This document shows positions 36,646 through 46,130 of a stretch of 64,000 bases of DNA, piece by piece. This DNA is from an uncultured Clostridia bacterium (GTDB taxonomy: Bacteria > Bacillota > Clostridia > Oscillospirales > Ruminococcaceae): assembly GCA_947629335.1 (NCBI GenBank), contig CANRDI010000004.1, positions 1-64,000 of the forward strand. The letters are read 5' to 3'. The notes under the pieces were generated by a model that saw only the letters and a program-made list of their open reading frames with translations, did no database searches and was not told the origin of the DNA. How positions within the stretch are numbered: the stretch's first letter is position 1; each line of letters begins with the position of its first letter. The position numbers were made by a program, and so were the translations under genes.

Positions 36646-37500
36646 TTAAATATCAAAATACTTTTCCTTTAATGTAAACGAGTTTTCGGAAAGCTCGTAC
36701 AAATCACCGTTTGACGCGGCAATTCCGTTATCTGTAAACGTAAAATAATTTCCTTCATTAAGTCCGACAGTGTAAATAAGCTCTCCCGTTTCGGCAGAAC
36801 GCACGTCCGCGAAATAAAAGGGTTCTGTTCTCGGTTCGCTGTATTTGAACCCAAGTCCTAAAACGTAATTAAATTTTTCGCAATATGCTATGCGCTGATA
36901 ATGCTCGTTGGGGTTGCTGTCAGCGGACCAAAGCTCTTTTTTGGTTTTTGAAAAACATTTCATTCCGCCGCCGAAAAGCGCGCAGTAGACCCGCCCGTTA
37001 TGCGAAAACATATCCATTACACTTTTTTCGAGCTTTAAAATTTTTCCGGGGAATTTTATCTGCTTTTCGTCGCCCGACAATGTAAGCGGCATTTCCTCAT
37101 CGGGGTAAATATCGCTTATGTTATGTTTAAGGTCTATCATTTTCTCGCCAAATGTTTTGATAAACATCATATCCGAGTAAAATACCCACAATTGCTTTTT
37201 GTCAGGCGAAAACCGCAGATTTTGCGTATGGAAATACGTATCGTCGCACAAAATTTCTTTGCCCGTTTTGGTTTCGTAAACCGACACATTTTTGTTATAA
37301 TTCCCCGCCGCAAAAAGTTCGCCGTCGTCGCTCAGACACATTCTCCGTCCGCCCGGCTCAAATTTTGTCTGATACGGTCCGAATTTCTCGGCAGTTTCGG
37401 AATTGAACACTTCGACATTGCCGTCGATATTGCCTGCCATAAAATATTTCCCGTTTCTTGATGATCGCATTTCACTGACTTTCATATCAAATTCCTCCAT
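36646..37500 (-). CDS. Beta-propeller (WD40-like) protein of unknown function
   Basis: Repeated KYFMAGNIDGNVEVFNSETAEKFG / GELFAAGNYNKNVSVYETKTGKEI pattern. Confidence 0.6.
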   Translation of the reverse strand: MEEFDMKVSEMRSSRNGKYFMAGNIDGNVEVFNSETAEKFGPYQTKFEPGGRRMCLSDDGELFAAGNYNKNVSVYETKTGKEILCDDTYFHTQNLRFSPDKKQLWVFYSDMMFIKTFGEKMIDLKHNISDIYPDEEMPLTLSGDEKQIKFPGKILKLEKSVMDMFSHNGRVYCALFGGGMKCFSKTKKELWSADSNPNEHYQRIAYCEKFNYVLGLGFKYSEPRTEPFYFADVRSAETGELIYTVGLNEGNYFTFTDNGIAASNGDLYELSENSFTLKEKYFDI

Positions 37501-37521
37501 TATTTAACTGTACAGAAAAAT

Positions 37522-37833
37522 TTACTTTCTGATCTTATCCGAGGTATAAACAACCTCCGCATAGATCGCCGCAACTATCTGATAAAGCTCTTTCGGGATA
37601 GTTTCTCCCGCATTCAGCATTACAAGCAGGGCGGCTACCGAATCATCGCGGTAAACGGGAACTCCCGCTTCGTCCGCAATATTAACTATCCTCTGTGCAA
37701 GCTCGCCAAGTCCTGACGCTACGACAACAGGCGCATAATTCATATCGGGATTGTATTTCAAAGCGACCGCCGCATTTTGACCGTAAAGGCGCTTGTTGTT
37801 TGCGGGGGGCATGGGGTGTTGTTTTTTCGGCAT
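37522..37833 (-). CDS. FlhB C-terminal-domain-like protein (YlqH type)
   Basis: NNKRLYGQNAAVALKYNPDMNYAPVVVASGLGELAQRIVNIADEAGVPVYRDDSVAALLVMLNAGETIPKELYQIVAAIYAEV. Confidence 0.85.
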   Translation of the reverse strand: MPKKQHPMPPANNKRLYGQNAAVALKYNPDMNYAPVVVASGLGELAQRIVNIADEAGVPVYRDDSVAALLVMLNAGETIPKELYQIVAAIYAEVVYTSDKIRK

Positions 37834-37847
37834 AATTTTTTCCTCCT

Positions 37848-40427
37848 TTAAACTCTCTTATTAAGGGTCGTTCGCTTTTCGGTTATCTTCGGGAACACCT
37901 CTATAAGATTGTGCGGCTTTTTGAGAGGCGCTGTTTCAAACGATTTTGCCGAATAGCCCGTGTTTCTGATTATCTTTGTTACGCGCTCTTTCATAGGCTC
38001 TATTTCTTTTTCAAATTTCGGCGGATACAAAAGCGAAAGATTTACCTCGTCGCCGAGCGCGTACATATCTACCTCAAAGCGCCCGATGCTGTCAATATCA
38101 AATGTCAGAAACAAGTGGTAGTTTCTTTGAGTTCCGGGAGTATTGTTGGGGTTGTTTTCGTCGTTGTCAACCCAAAGCTCTCCGAAAGCCTTTGTGTTTC
38201 CCGCCTGGAGCGGCAGGATATAATGCGCAAGAGGCGTAAATACTCCCGGAGCATTAAGCAGGCTTTGAAGAAGATTTGCCGCATTAAAGCTGTCAAGGGA
38301 TTTAAGCGCGGGGTTGTTGATATTTTTCTGGATAAAATCGGTGAGATTGTCGAGGGTCGAGCTTACAGGAGGACGTATGCCGTGCTGAGGAAGTTCGTTT
38401 CTGACCGACATTTTTTCGACAATGCCGACAAATACGCCGTAAAGCCTTTCACGAAGCGGAATATCGGGCATTACTTTAAGCAGAATGTTTAAGTTGTCGA
38501 TAAGCTCCTGCATAGTATTTACCTTTGCAAGCCCCGCCTGCATATTATCGCACATTCTTACCGCTTCGGGATCGCCCTGAACTTTCAAAAACAGACCTTC
38601 AGTAAGCATTTTGAGCGAATCCATTCCGCTGAGTTTTCCGCGGTTGTAGTTTGCTAAGATATGCTCGATATTAAAACCGGAGGCTTTGAGCTGTTGAGTA
38701 TAGGTCTTATCGCTCATAAGCTCGTTCAGATATTTCTGCCAGCCCTCGAACTCCACATATTCCGCCGCATTTCCGCCGCCTTCGCCGTCGTCTTTTACAT
38801 AGATCTCGTTTCGCTGTTGGTCATAAGCGAACCTCGAAGACTTTTCATAAACGTCTCCTGTATTTTCGTCGTAAATTTCGCCGTCGGATTGACCTAAAAG
38901 CTCGCCCGTTCTTCTGTTGTAAATTTTTTCGGTCTTATCGTCGTAAATCTTCTCTTCAGATTTTTCATATACGTCGCCCGTGACCTTATCATAAAGAACA
39001 CCCTTATCTTTATCAAAAACGATATCGTCAAATTCCCCAGAATTTTCATCTGAAATTTTGTCATTCTGCTGAATTTGTAAATTTTGTTCAATATTATTCA
39101 AATTTTTATCATCAGAATTAGTTGAAAGTGCTTGATTTTGTTGTTCATTTGTAGTATAATTATTAGTAGATAACTGTCCCTCGGTATTTTCCGAGTCGGA
39201 AATATCCGTTAAGCCCTCGGCTGTTTGAGCGTTTTGAACATTTTCTGCATTTTCTGCGTGTTCTGCGTGTTCTGCGCTCTTGACGTCAATGCCTAAAGAA
39301 AGAAGCTGTTCTTCGGAAAGCTTTCCGTTCTGAACGCTTTGAGGATCTATACCTAAAGCAGAGAGCTGTTCGTCGGAAAGATTGCCGTTTATGATGTCGC
39401 GGACGGTTATTCCCAGAGATGAAAGAAGTTCTTCCGAGAGTTTTCCGTTCTGAACGATCTGAGGCTCGACTGTTACAGGGGACAGTTCTTCGGCGGGTCT
39501 TCCTTCGGGCATATTTGCGACAGTTTCCATTGTCTGCGGGTTTTGCATCGGCTTCTTGTCGAATAGAGCGGAATAAAGGCGGTTAAATGAGTTTTTTAAC
39601 GACTCGCGGAGTGTACCCGAAGAAATCTGCGTCAAAAGAAGATTAAAGTATTCTTTGCACATATAGGGACTGTTGTTATAGCGGGAAAGATTATGAGTTA
39701 TGAGAGGGATAAGCATCTGCGTCTTGTCGTCGTTTAAAAGACTTCCGCTTACGTCTTTCAGAATAGCGAGGGTCTCGGACTTCAAATAATCGAAATACTT
39801 TTCTGCGTCTTCTGCTCCCCATTCCTGAGAAAGATTATAAAGTCTTTCGGAAAGTTTTTCATTCGGAGAATAATATTCCGAAAGAAATTTAAGGTTCGCC
39901 CTCAGAGCGCCGAGAATTTCGTTTTTGTTCTGGACAAAGTTTATGGATTTCAGAAGATTTCCGATAAGCTCTTTCGTGTTCGGGTCTTTGGTCGTCTGGG
40001 CAACTTCACGAAGAACGTCATAAAACTCATGTCCCGAAAACATGGTGTTTTGCTGTTCTTGGTTCTGGATCTCTTCGACGAGCTGTTCGGGAGTAACATA
40101 AAGCTCTTTCGCAAGATTTTCAAGGCTTCCGTAAAGCTCGGTATGACCTGTTACAAGAGCCTGATTTAAAACCTCGACATTAAGAAGGTCCTTTAAGACC
40201 TCGACCGCGAGGGTAGGGTCTTTTGCCACTTGTACCTGAAGGGGAATAAGCTCGCGGTTTCCCATTTCCAGACGGCTTTTAGCCGCGGAGTCGGAATTTA
40301 CGCCCGTATTTCCTACGCCCGCAAGTTTTACAATGTCAAAAGGCTCGGTCGATTCGTCCTGCTGTCTGGGACTGTAGTTATAGTTTTTTGCTGTGATAGG
40401 ATTATTGATCTGTGGGATCTGCGCCAT
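37848..40427 (-). CDS. Large repeat-containing protein, FliK-like C-terminus, probable flagellar-associated
   Basis: C-terminus HLFLTFDIDSIGRFEVDMYALGDEVNLSLLYPPKFEKEIEPMKERVTKIIRNTGY; two internal repeat blocks; next to FlhB-like ORF. Confidence 0.6.
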   Translation of the reverse strand: MAQIPQINNPITAKNYNYSPRQQDESTEPFDIVKLAGVGNTGVNSDSAAKSRLEMGNRELIPLQVQVAKDPTLAVEVLKDLLNVEVLNQALVTGHTELYGSLENLAKELYVTPEQLVEEIQNQEQQNTMFSGHEFYDVLREVAQTTKDPNTKELIGNLLKSINFVQNKNEILGALRANLKFLSEYYSPNEKLSERLYNLSQEWGAEDAEKYFDYLKSETLAILKDVSGSLLNDDKTQMLIPLITHNLSRYNNSPYMCKEYFNLLLTQISSGTLRESLKNSFNRLYSALFDKKPMQNPQTMETVANMPEGRPAEELSPVTVEPQIVQNGKLSEELLSSLGITVRDIINGNLSDEQLSALGIDPQSVQNGKLSEEQLLSLGIDVKSAEHAEHAENAENVQNAQTAEGLTDISDSENTEGQLSTNNYTTNEQQNQALSTNSDDKNLNNIEQNLQIQQNDKISDENSGEFDDIVFDKDKGVLYDKVTGDVYEKSEEKIYDDKTEKIYNRRTGELLGQSDGEIYDENTGDVYEKSSRFAYDQQRNEIYVKDDGEGGGNAAEYVEFEGWQKYLNELMSDKTYTQQLKASGFNIEHILANYNRGKLSGMDSLKMLTEGLFLKVQGDPEAVRMCDNMQAGLAKVNTMQELIDNLNILLKVMPDIPLRERLYGVFVGIVEKMSVRNELPQHGIRPPVSSTLDNLTDFIQKNINNPALKSLDSFNAANLLQSLLNAPGVFTPLAHYILPLQAGNTKAFGELWVDNDENNPNNTPGTQRNYHLFLTFDIDSIGRFEVDMYALGDEVNLSLLYPPKFEKEIEPMKERVTKIIRNTGYSAKSFETAPLKKPHNLIEVFPKITEKRTTLNKRV

Positions 40428-40605
40428 AAAATTTCCTCCAAACGCTTATTTCATAAATCAATATTATTCATTAGTTTTATAATAACATAATTTTGCGGAA
40501 TATAAAAGCCCTTTTTCAAAAAAATTTTGAATTTAAACCGAAAGGATTAAATTCGTTTACATAAAAAATAAAACGCTTGCGCGTATTCGGAAAGGAACTG
40601 ATATT

Positions 40606-42729
40606 ATGGCTAAAATCGAACCCGGCATGGAATCGATGCTCGATATGTACTTCTTTGAAACAAATTCCCTGCTCGAACAGCTTGACGAAATTCTGCTCAG
40701 AACAGAACAGGCAAACGCATTTGAAACGGAAGACATAAAGGAAATTTTCCGCATAATGCACACAATTAAAGGCTCTTCGGCAATGATGGGCTTTGATAAT
40801 CTGTCTGTACTTGCGCATAAGGCGGAGGATATGTTCTTTGTTATCCGCGAAAATCCTGATGTCATAACAGACGTAAGTTTTGTATACGATCTGGTCTTTC
40901 AGGTTTCCGACTCTTATAAAGCGCAGATAGAGGCTATACAAAACAACGTCGGCGGCGAATACGAGCAGACAAATTTTGACGAACTTATAGACAAACTCTT
41001 AAAAGCAAAAGATAAACTTTCGAGCGAAGCAAACGGCGAAGCTCCTAAGGATAATTCTGCGGGATCTTCCGATACTGCCGCACAGCCTGCCGCAGCGGGA
41101 GAAGGAAAAGTAAGCGTACGCGTTTTCTTTGAAGAAGGCTGTCAGATGGAAAATCTGCGCGCGTTTTTGCTTATAAATACTATACGCGACGAATGTTCTT
41201 TCCTCGAATTTTATCCCGCAGATGTCGAGACAAATTCGGAAACATCAAAAGAAATAGTTGAACACGGATTTCTTATAACGTTTTCATCAAAGGATGATAA
41301 AAACTACATATTAAAACAGATCGAAAACGCTCTGAACGTTCAGTCATACGAGGTTCTTACAAACGCGGAGACTGCCGAAGATACAAAGAAAGACGAAGCT
41401 CCAAAGGCGGAAATTCCTCCGGAGCCTGTCGCGGCGGCGGTAAAGACCGAAGCTCCGAAACCGGCTGCTGCTCCATCGCCGGCGGCTGCTCCGAGCGACG
41501 CGGCGATAGAAAAGGCTCAGGCAGCTGTTGCAGTAGCAAACCAGACAAACGGCTCGCAAAAACAGAGCCTTATAAGCGTGAACCTCGCAAAACTCGACGC
41601 TCTGCACGATATTGTCGGAGAGATAATAACTACCGAGTCTATGGTTATTTCAAATCCCGATCTTGAGGGACTTGAACTTGAGAGTTTCAATAAAGCGGCA
41701 CGCGATCTTAAAAAGCTCACCGCCGAACTTCAGGACACGGTTATGTCCATAAGAATGGTTCCTCTTGCGGGAGTATTCCAGAAGATGAACAGAATTGTCC
41801 GCGATATGCGCAAAAAACTTAATAAAGATGTTGAGTTTGTTATTGAAGGCGAGGATACCGAGGTAGATAAATCAATTGTAGACAGCCTTCAAGACCCGCT
41901 TATGCACCTTGTAAGAAACTGTATGGATCACGGAATTGAAGAAAATGCCGACGACAGAATTGCCGCAGGAAAACCCGCAAAAGGCACATTAAAACTCTCG
42001 GCACAGAACTCTTCCGGCGAAGTAATCATCACCGTTTCAGATGACGGAACAGGTATCGACCCCGAAAAGATAATGGCAAAAGCAAGAAAACAGGGTATTC
42101 TTACTAAGCCTGAAAGTGAATATACTGAAAAAGAGATCCAAAATCTTATACTCCTTCCCGGATTTTCGACAAATGAACAAGTCACCGAGTTCAGCGGACG
42201 CGGCGTCGGAATGGACGTTGTAAAGGCAAATGTTGAAAAATGCAACGGAACTATTACCGTTGACAGCAAAAAAGGCAAGGGAACAACATTTATCATAAAA
42301 ATCCCGCTCACTCTCGCAATTATCGACGGTATGGAGATAACGGTAGGAGATATCGTATTTACCGTTCCGATCTCGACTATACGCGAAAGTTTCAAGGTGG
42401 AAACCGAGCAGATAGTATACGATACGGGCGGAAACGAAATGATAATGATAAGAGGCGTTTGCTACCCAATTCTTCGACTTCATGAAAAGTTTTTGATAGA
42501 TACCGAGGTAAAGACGCTTGAAGACGGTATTTTGCTTCTTGTTTCGTCTGATAATAAGGACGTATGTATCTTCGCGGACAGACTTATCGGAGAACAACAG
42601 GTCGTTGTAAAGCCTTTCCCAAAATATCTCGCGCGTTATAACATAAAGGGCGAGGGTCTTTCGGGCTGTACAATTATGGGCGACGGAAGCATTTCGCTCA
42701 TCATCGACACAAATACGCTTATCGGCTGA
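40606..42729 (+). CDS. cheA: Chemotaxis histidine kinase CheA
   Basis: HPt IMHTIKGSSAMMGFDNLSVLAHKAED; HATPase LVRNCMDHGIE; GRGVGMDVVKANVEKCNGTITVDS. Confidence 0.96.
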   Translation: MAKIEPGMESMLDMYFFETNSLLEQLDEILLRTEQANAFETEDIKEIFRIMHTIKGSSAMMGFDNLSVLAHKAEDMFFVIRENPDVITDVSFVYDLVFQVSDSYKAQIEAIQNNVGGEYEQTNFDELIDKLLKAKDKLSSEANGEAPKDNSAGSSDTAAQPAAAGEGKVSVRVFFEEGCQMENLRAFLLINTIRDECSFLEFYPADVETNSETSKEIVEHGFLITFSSKDDKNYILKQIENALNVQSYEVLTNAETAEDTKKDEAPKAEIPPEPVAAAVKTEAPKPAAAPSPAAAPSDAAIEKAQAAVAVANQTNGSQKQSLISVNLAKLDALHDIVGEIITTESMVISNPDLEGLELESFNKAARDLKKLTAELQDTVMSIRMVPLAGVFQKMNRIVRDMRKKLNKDVEFVIEGEDTEVDKSIVDSLQDPLMHLVRNCMDHGIEENADDRIAAGKPAKGTLKLSAQNSSGEVIITVSDDGTGIDPEKIMAKARKQGILTKPESEYTEKEIQNLILLPGFSTNEQVTEFSGRGVGMDVVKANVEKCNGTITVDSKKGKGTTFIIKIPLTLAIIDGMEITVGDIVFTVPISTIRESFKVETEQIVYDTGGNEMIMIRGVCYPILRLHEKFLIDTEVKTLEDGILLLVSSDNKDVCIFADRLIGEQQVVVKPFPKYLARYNIKGEGLSGCTIMGDGSISLIIDTNTLIG

Positions 42730-42744
42730 GGAGGGTAAAAATTT

Positions 42745-43251
42745 ATGACAAATGATGTTATAAAAGAAGCAGTTGCAAAACAACAGTCGGGCGACAGAAA
42801 GCTTTTAGCCGACAATACCGTTTTAGGAAAAGTCATGACCTTTAATATCGGCGAACAGGTTTACGGAATAGAGATCCAGTATGTGACCGAAATTATCGGA
42901 GTACAGCGCATAACAAAAGTTCCGCACGTTCCGAATTATATTAAAGGTATAATAAATGTACGCTCTAAAGTAGTGCCTGTGGTAGATATAAGAGCGCGCT
43001 TCGGAAAACCCGAAATACCATATAACAGCAGAACCTGTATAATTACCCTCAGCTTTAACGATACGTCTGTCGGAATTATAGTGGACAGCGTTGCGGACGT
43101 AGAGGATATACGCACGAGCGATATCTCCGCAACTCCCGAAAATAAAGGCGTAAATTCAAATGAGTTTATTCAGTATATGATACGTTCGGGCGAAAATACG
43201 ACAAAGCTTATTCTTGACGTTGCAAAATTGCTTGACGAACAGGAGTATTAA
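42745..43251 (+). CDS. cheW: Chemotaxis coupling protein CheW
   Basis: MTFNIGEQVYGIEIQYVTEIIGVQRITKVPHVPNYIKGIINVRSKVVPVVDIRARFG. Confidence 0.95.
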   Translation: MTNDVIKEAVAKQQSGDRKLLADNTVLGKVMTFNIGEQVYGIEIQYVTEIIGVQRITKVPHVPNYIKGIINVRSKVVPVVDIRARFGKPEIPYNSRTCIITLSFNDTSVGIIVDSVADVEDIRTSDISATPENKGVNSNEFIQYMIRSGENTTKLILDVAKLLDEQEY

Positions 43252-43257
43252 AATCAA

Positions 43258-44079
43258 ATGGAAATAACAGATGCCGAATTTCAGCGCCTTATAAAATTTA
43301 TGTACGATAATTTCGGGATAAACCTTTCCGCAAAGAAAGTACTCGTACAGGGCAGACTCGGAAATATGCTTCGTGAGCGAGGTTTTAAAAGCTACACTGA
43401 ATATATAGACGCTGTTATGAGCGATAAAAGCGGAGCAGAAGTTACTACCATATTAAATAAACTTACCACAAACCATACTTTCTTTATGCGCGAACCGGAA
43501 CATTATACATATATGAAAGAAGTCATTCTTCCGTATATGACGTCAGTATGTAAGGATCATGTATTAAGGATATGGAGCGCCGCTTGTTCAAGCGGTGAGG
43601 AAGTATATACCATAGCTATGCTTATGGACGAATATTTCGGCTCGGATAAGGCAAACTGGGATACAAGAATACTCGCTTCGGACATTTCACAAAACGTTAT
43701 TGCAAAAGCAAAAACGGGAATTTATCAGGAAGACGATATGAAAGGACTTTCAAATGAATGGAAGTCGCGGTATTTCAATAATTTAGGAAACGGAAATTTT
43801 GAGATTTGTCAGGCAATAAAAGATGAGGTAATTTTTAAGACGTTTAACCTTATGGATCCGATGCCTGAAAAATATAAAACAAAACCGTTTGATCTGATTT
43901 TCTGCCGTAATGTTATGATATACTTTGATATGCCTACAAAACAGGCTCTCGTAAACCGATTTTACGACGTAGTAAAACCGGGCGGATATTTCTATATCGG
44001 TCACGCCGAAAGCATAAACCGACAGGAAACAAAATTTCAATATCTGAAACCGGCTATCTACAGAAAACCGGAAAAATAA
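43258..44079 (+). CDS. cheR: Chemotaxis methyltransferase CheR
   Basis: TTNHTFFMREPEHY...LRIWSAACSSGEEVYTIAMLMDEYF...DLIFCRNVMIYFD. Confidence 0.95.
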   Translation: MEITDAEFQRLIKFMYDNFGINLSAKKVLVQGRLGNMLRERGFKSYTEYIDAVMSDKSGAEVTTILNKLTTNHTFFMREPEHYTYMKEVILPYMTSVCKDHVLRIWSAACSSGEEVYTIAMLMDEYFGSDKANWDTRILASDISQNVIAKAKTGIYQEDDMKGLSNEWKSRYFNNLGNGNFEICQAIKDEVIFKTFNLMDPMPEKYKTKPFDLIFCRNVMIYFDMPTKQALVNRFYDVVKPGGYFYIGHAESINRQETKFQYLKPAIYRKPEK

Positions 44080-44131
44080 AAACTTTCAGAAATTGTCGGA
44101 TTTCAGAATACCGATAAAAAGTACTATTTTC

Positions 44132-44217
44132 AGACTGTTGATAAAGTCCAATATTTTCGCGGCGGCTAACTTTAAAAGTTCTGGAACGCGGTCAATTCGG
44201 AACTTTATCAGCAGTCT
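44132..44217. repeat. Dispersed palindromic element family I, copy B
   Basis: agactgttgataaagtcc ... ggaactttatcagcagtct. Confidence 0.7.
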
Positions 44218-44261
44218 TTGAGGTTTTATCAGCCTCTGTACAAGATTAGGAGTGAGAACTT

Positions 44262-45416
44262 ATGAACAAAATTAAACTTCTGATAGTAAATAATTCATTT
44301 ACGCTCAGTAAGGTCATCTCACACTATATTATAAATGACGAGAGAATAGAAGTTATAGGCAAAGCGGATGATACACGCACAGCAAACGAGCTTATTTTAA
44401 AATATAAACCCGACGTTATGATATTAAATATCGAAATGCTGAAATTTGACGGGGTGTTATTTTTAAAAAAGCTGTTGCCGCAGTATTATATCCCTGCCAT
44501 AGTTTTTTCATTTTCCAATAAAAAGAAACGGAACTATATCAGAGCAGGAGCGGCAGAGTTTTTAACAATACCCAAAAACAGCTCCGACAGGGATATTGAA
44601 ATTTTTGCGTCGGAATTATGCACGGCTGTAAACAGAATTTGCGAGAACAAATCGGATAAGGTTGAAATTGCTGTTTCAAATTATCCCGAAAAAACTATGC
44701 CTCAGCATGTAATAAATACTTCAAATACATTTGCAAAAACGGAAAAAATTTCCGAAAGCGTCGTTAAGAGCAACAATAGCAATAATAATAAAGTAATAGA
44801 TCTTGCGAAAAGAGAAAAATTTCCGCAAAATCATGCAAAACTGAGAAAATCGGACGCTGTTATAGCTCTTGGAGCGTCTACTGGCGGAACAGACGCGCTT
44901 ATAAAAGTAGTAAAAGAATTTCCCGAAGATACGCCTCCCGTACTGATAGTACAGCATATGCCGGCGGGATTTACGAAAATGTATGCCGACAGGCTCAATA
45001 AGATCTGCAAAATGAACGCAAAAGAAGCCGAGGACGGCGACAGACTTCGCCGCGGTCTTATAATTTTAGGCGCGGGAGATTATCATATGCGCCTTTGTAA
45101 AGACAGCAGAGGCTATTATATCAGCTCCAAAAAAGGCGAAAGAGTTTCGGGACATTGCCCTTCGGTAGACGTTATGTTCAGTTCTGTTGCCGAAACAGCG
45201 GGAGCTGACGCTATAGGCGCGATCTTTACGGGAATGGGGCGCGACGGAGCGGACGGATTGCTTAAAATGCGCAATGCAGGAGCTTTTACCATCGGACAGG
45301 ACAAAGAAACGTGCGTTGTTTACGGAATGCCCATGGAAGCATATAATATCGGCGCGGTCGAGGTACAAGCGCCTCTCGAAAAAATAGCAAGTATTATTTT
45401 GAGTTATTTATATTAA
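44262..45416 (+). CDS. cheB: Chemotaxis methylesterase CheB with degenerate receiver domain
   Basis: VIALGASTGGTDALIKVV...VQHMPAGFTKMYADRL...IFTGMGRDGADGLLKMRNAGAFTIGQDKETCVVYGMP. Confidence 0.92.
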   Translation: MNKIKLLIVNNSFTLSKVISHYIINDERIEVIGKADDTRTANELILKYKPDVMILNIEMLKFDGVLFLKKLLPQYYIPAIVFSFSNKKKRNYIRAGAAEFLTIPKNSSDRDIEIFASELCTAVNRICENKSDKVEIAVSNYPEKTMPQHVINTSNTFAKTEKISESVVKSNNSNNNKVIDLAKREKFPQNHAKLRKSDAVIALGASTGGTDALIKVVKEFPEDTPPVLIVQHMPAGFTKMYADRLNKICKMNAKEAEDGDRLRRGLIILGAGDYHMRLCKDSRGYYISSKKGERVSGHCPSVDVMFSSVAETAGADAIGAIFTGMGRDGADGLLKMRNAGAFTIGQDKETCVVYGMPMEAYNIGAVEVQAPLEKIASIILSYLY

Positions 45417-45423
45417 AAATGAA

Positions 45424-45475
45424 GGCAGAAAATTTTATACTGTTTACGGTATATATTTTCTGTCTTTTTTTTTCT
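45424..45475 (+). terminator. cheB terminator
   Basis: ggcagaaaatttta...tatattttctgtctttttttt. Confidence 0.7.
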
Positions 45476-45479
45476 GAAC

Positions 45480-46124
45480 ACAATTCAACTATCTTTTATT
45501 TCAACATTGAACATAAAAAAGTTAAAAAAATACTTTTCAACTATAAGTTATACATATTTTCAAAATGAATTAAACAACTTTTAACTTCTAAAAAATGCCG
45601 TAAATAAAGGATATTTTAACATTTTTAACATAGTTTTCAACAATATGGACAGGTAAATGAGGCTTTTTTGTTAAAAAAACTTGATTTTGGCTCATTTTTT
45701 TTAAAAAATCACAAGTTTTTCAACAAAAAAATTTTAACTAAAAAATAAATCCCATTTTAAAGCCAAATTAAAATAATACTTTCTGTTATAATTTTATTTA
45801 GGACAAACACAAATGAATAATATTCTATATTTAATTTGAAAAAATTGTGATATTCAGGAGAGTTTTTCACATTTTCAACTGAGTTTTCAACAAAAAACTG
45901 AATTTTTCATTTTGTATATTCAAAAAATTTTTTTCAACTAAATTTTGTTTAAATCATTTTAATTGCAGTTGATTAAACTTATTTTAAGTAACTAAAATTT
46001 TAAATTACTTAAATAAAATCGTTTTTTGTTGATTTTATACATATAAACGGCTATTTTATCATACTTTTTTTTCCTTGCAAATTAATACAATTTATGGTAT
46101 AATTACTATAAGTGAAAATATGTT
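45480..46124. other. Chromosomal replication origin (oriC) upstream of dnaA
   Basis: Very AT-rich intergenic DNA immediately upstream of dnaA; TTTTTCACA at 45863-45871 fits TTWTNCACA; multiple ttttcaac[a/t] repeats. Confidence 0.8.
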
Positions 46125-46130
46125 TTGGAA

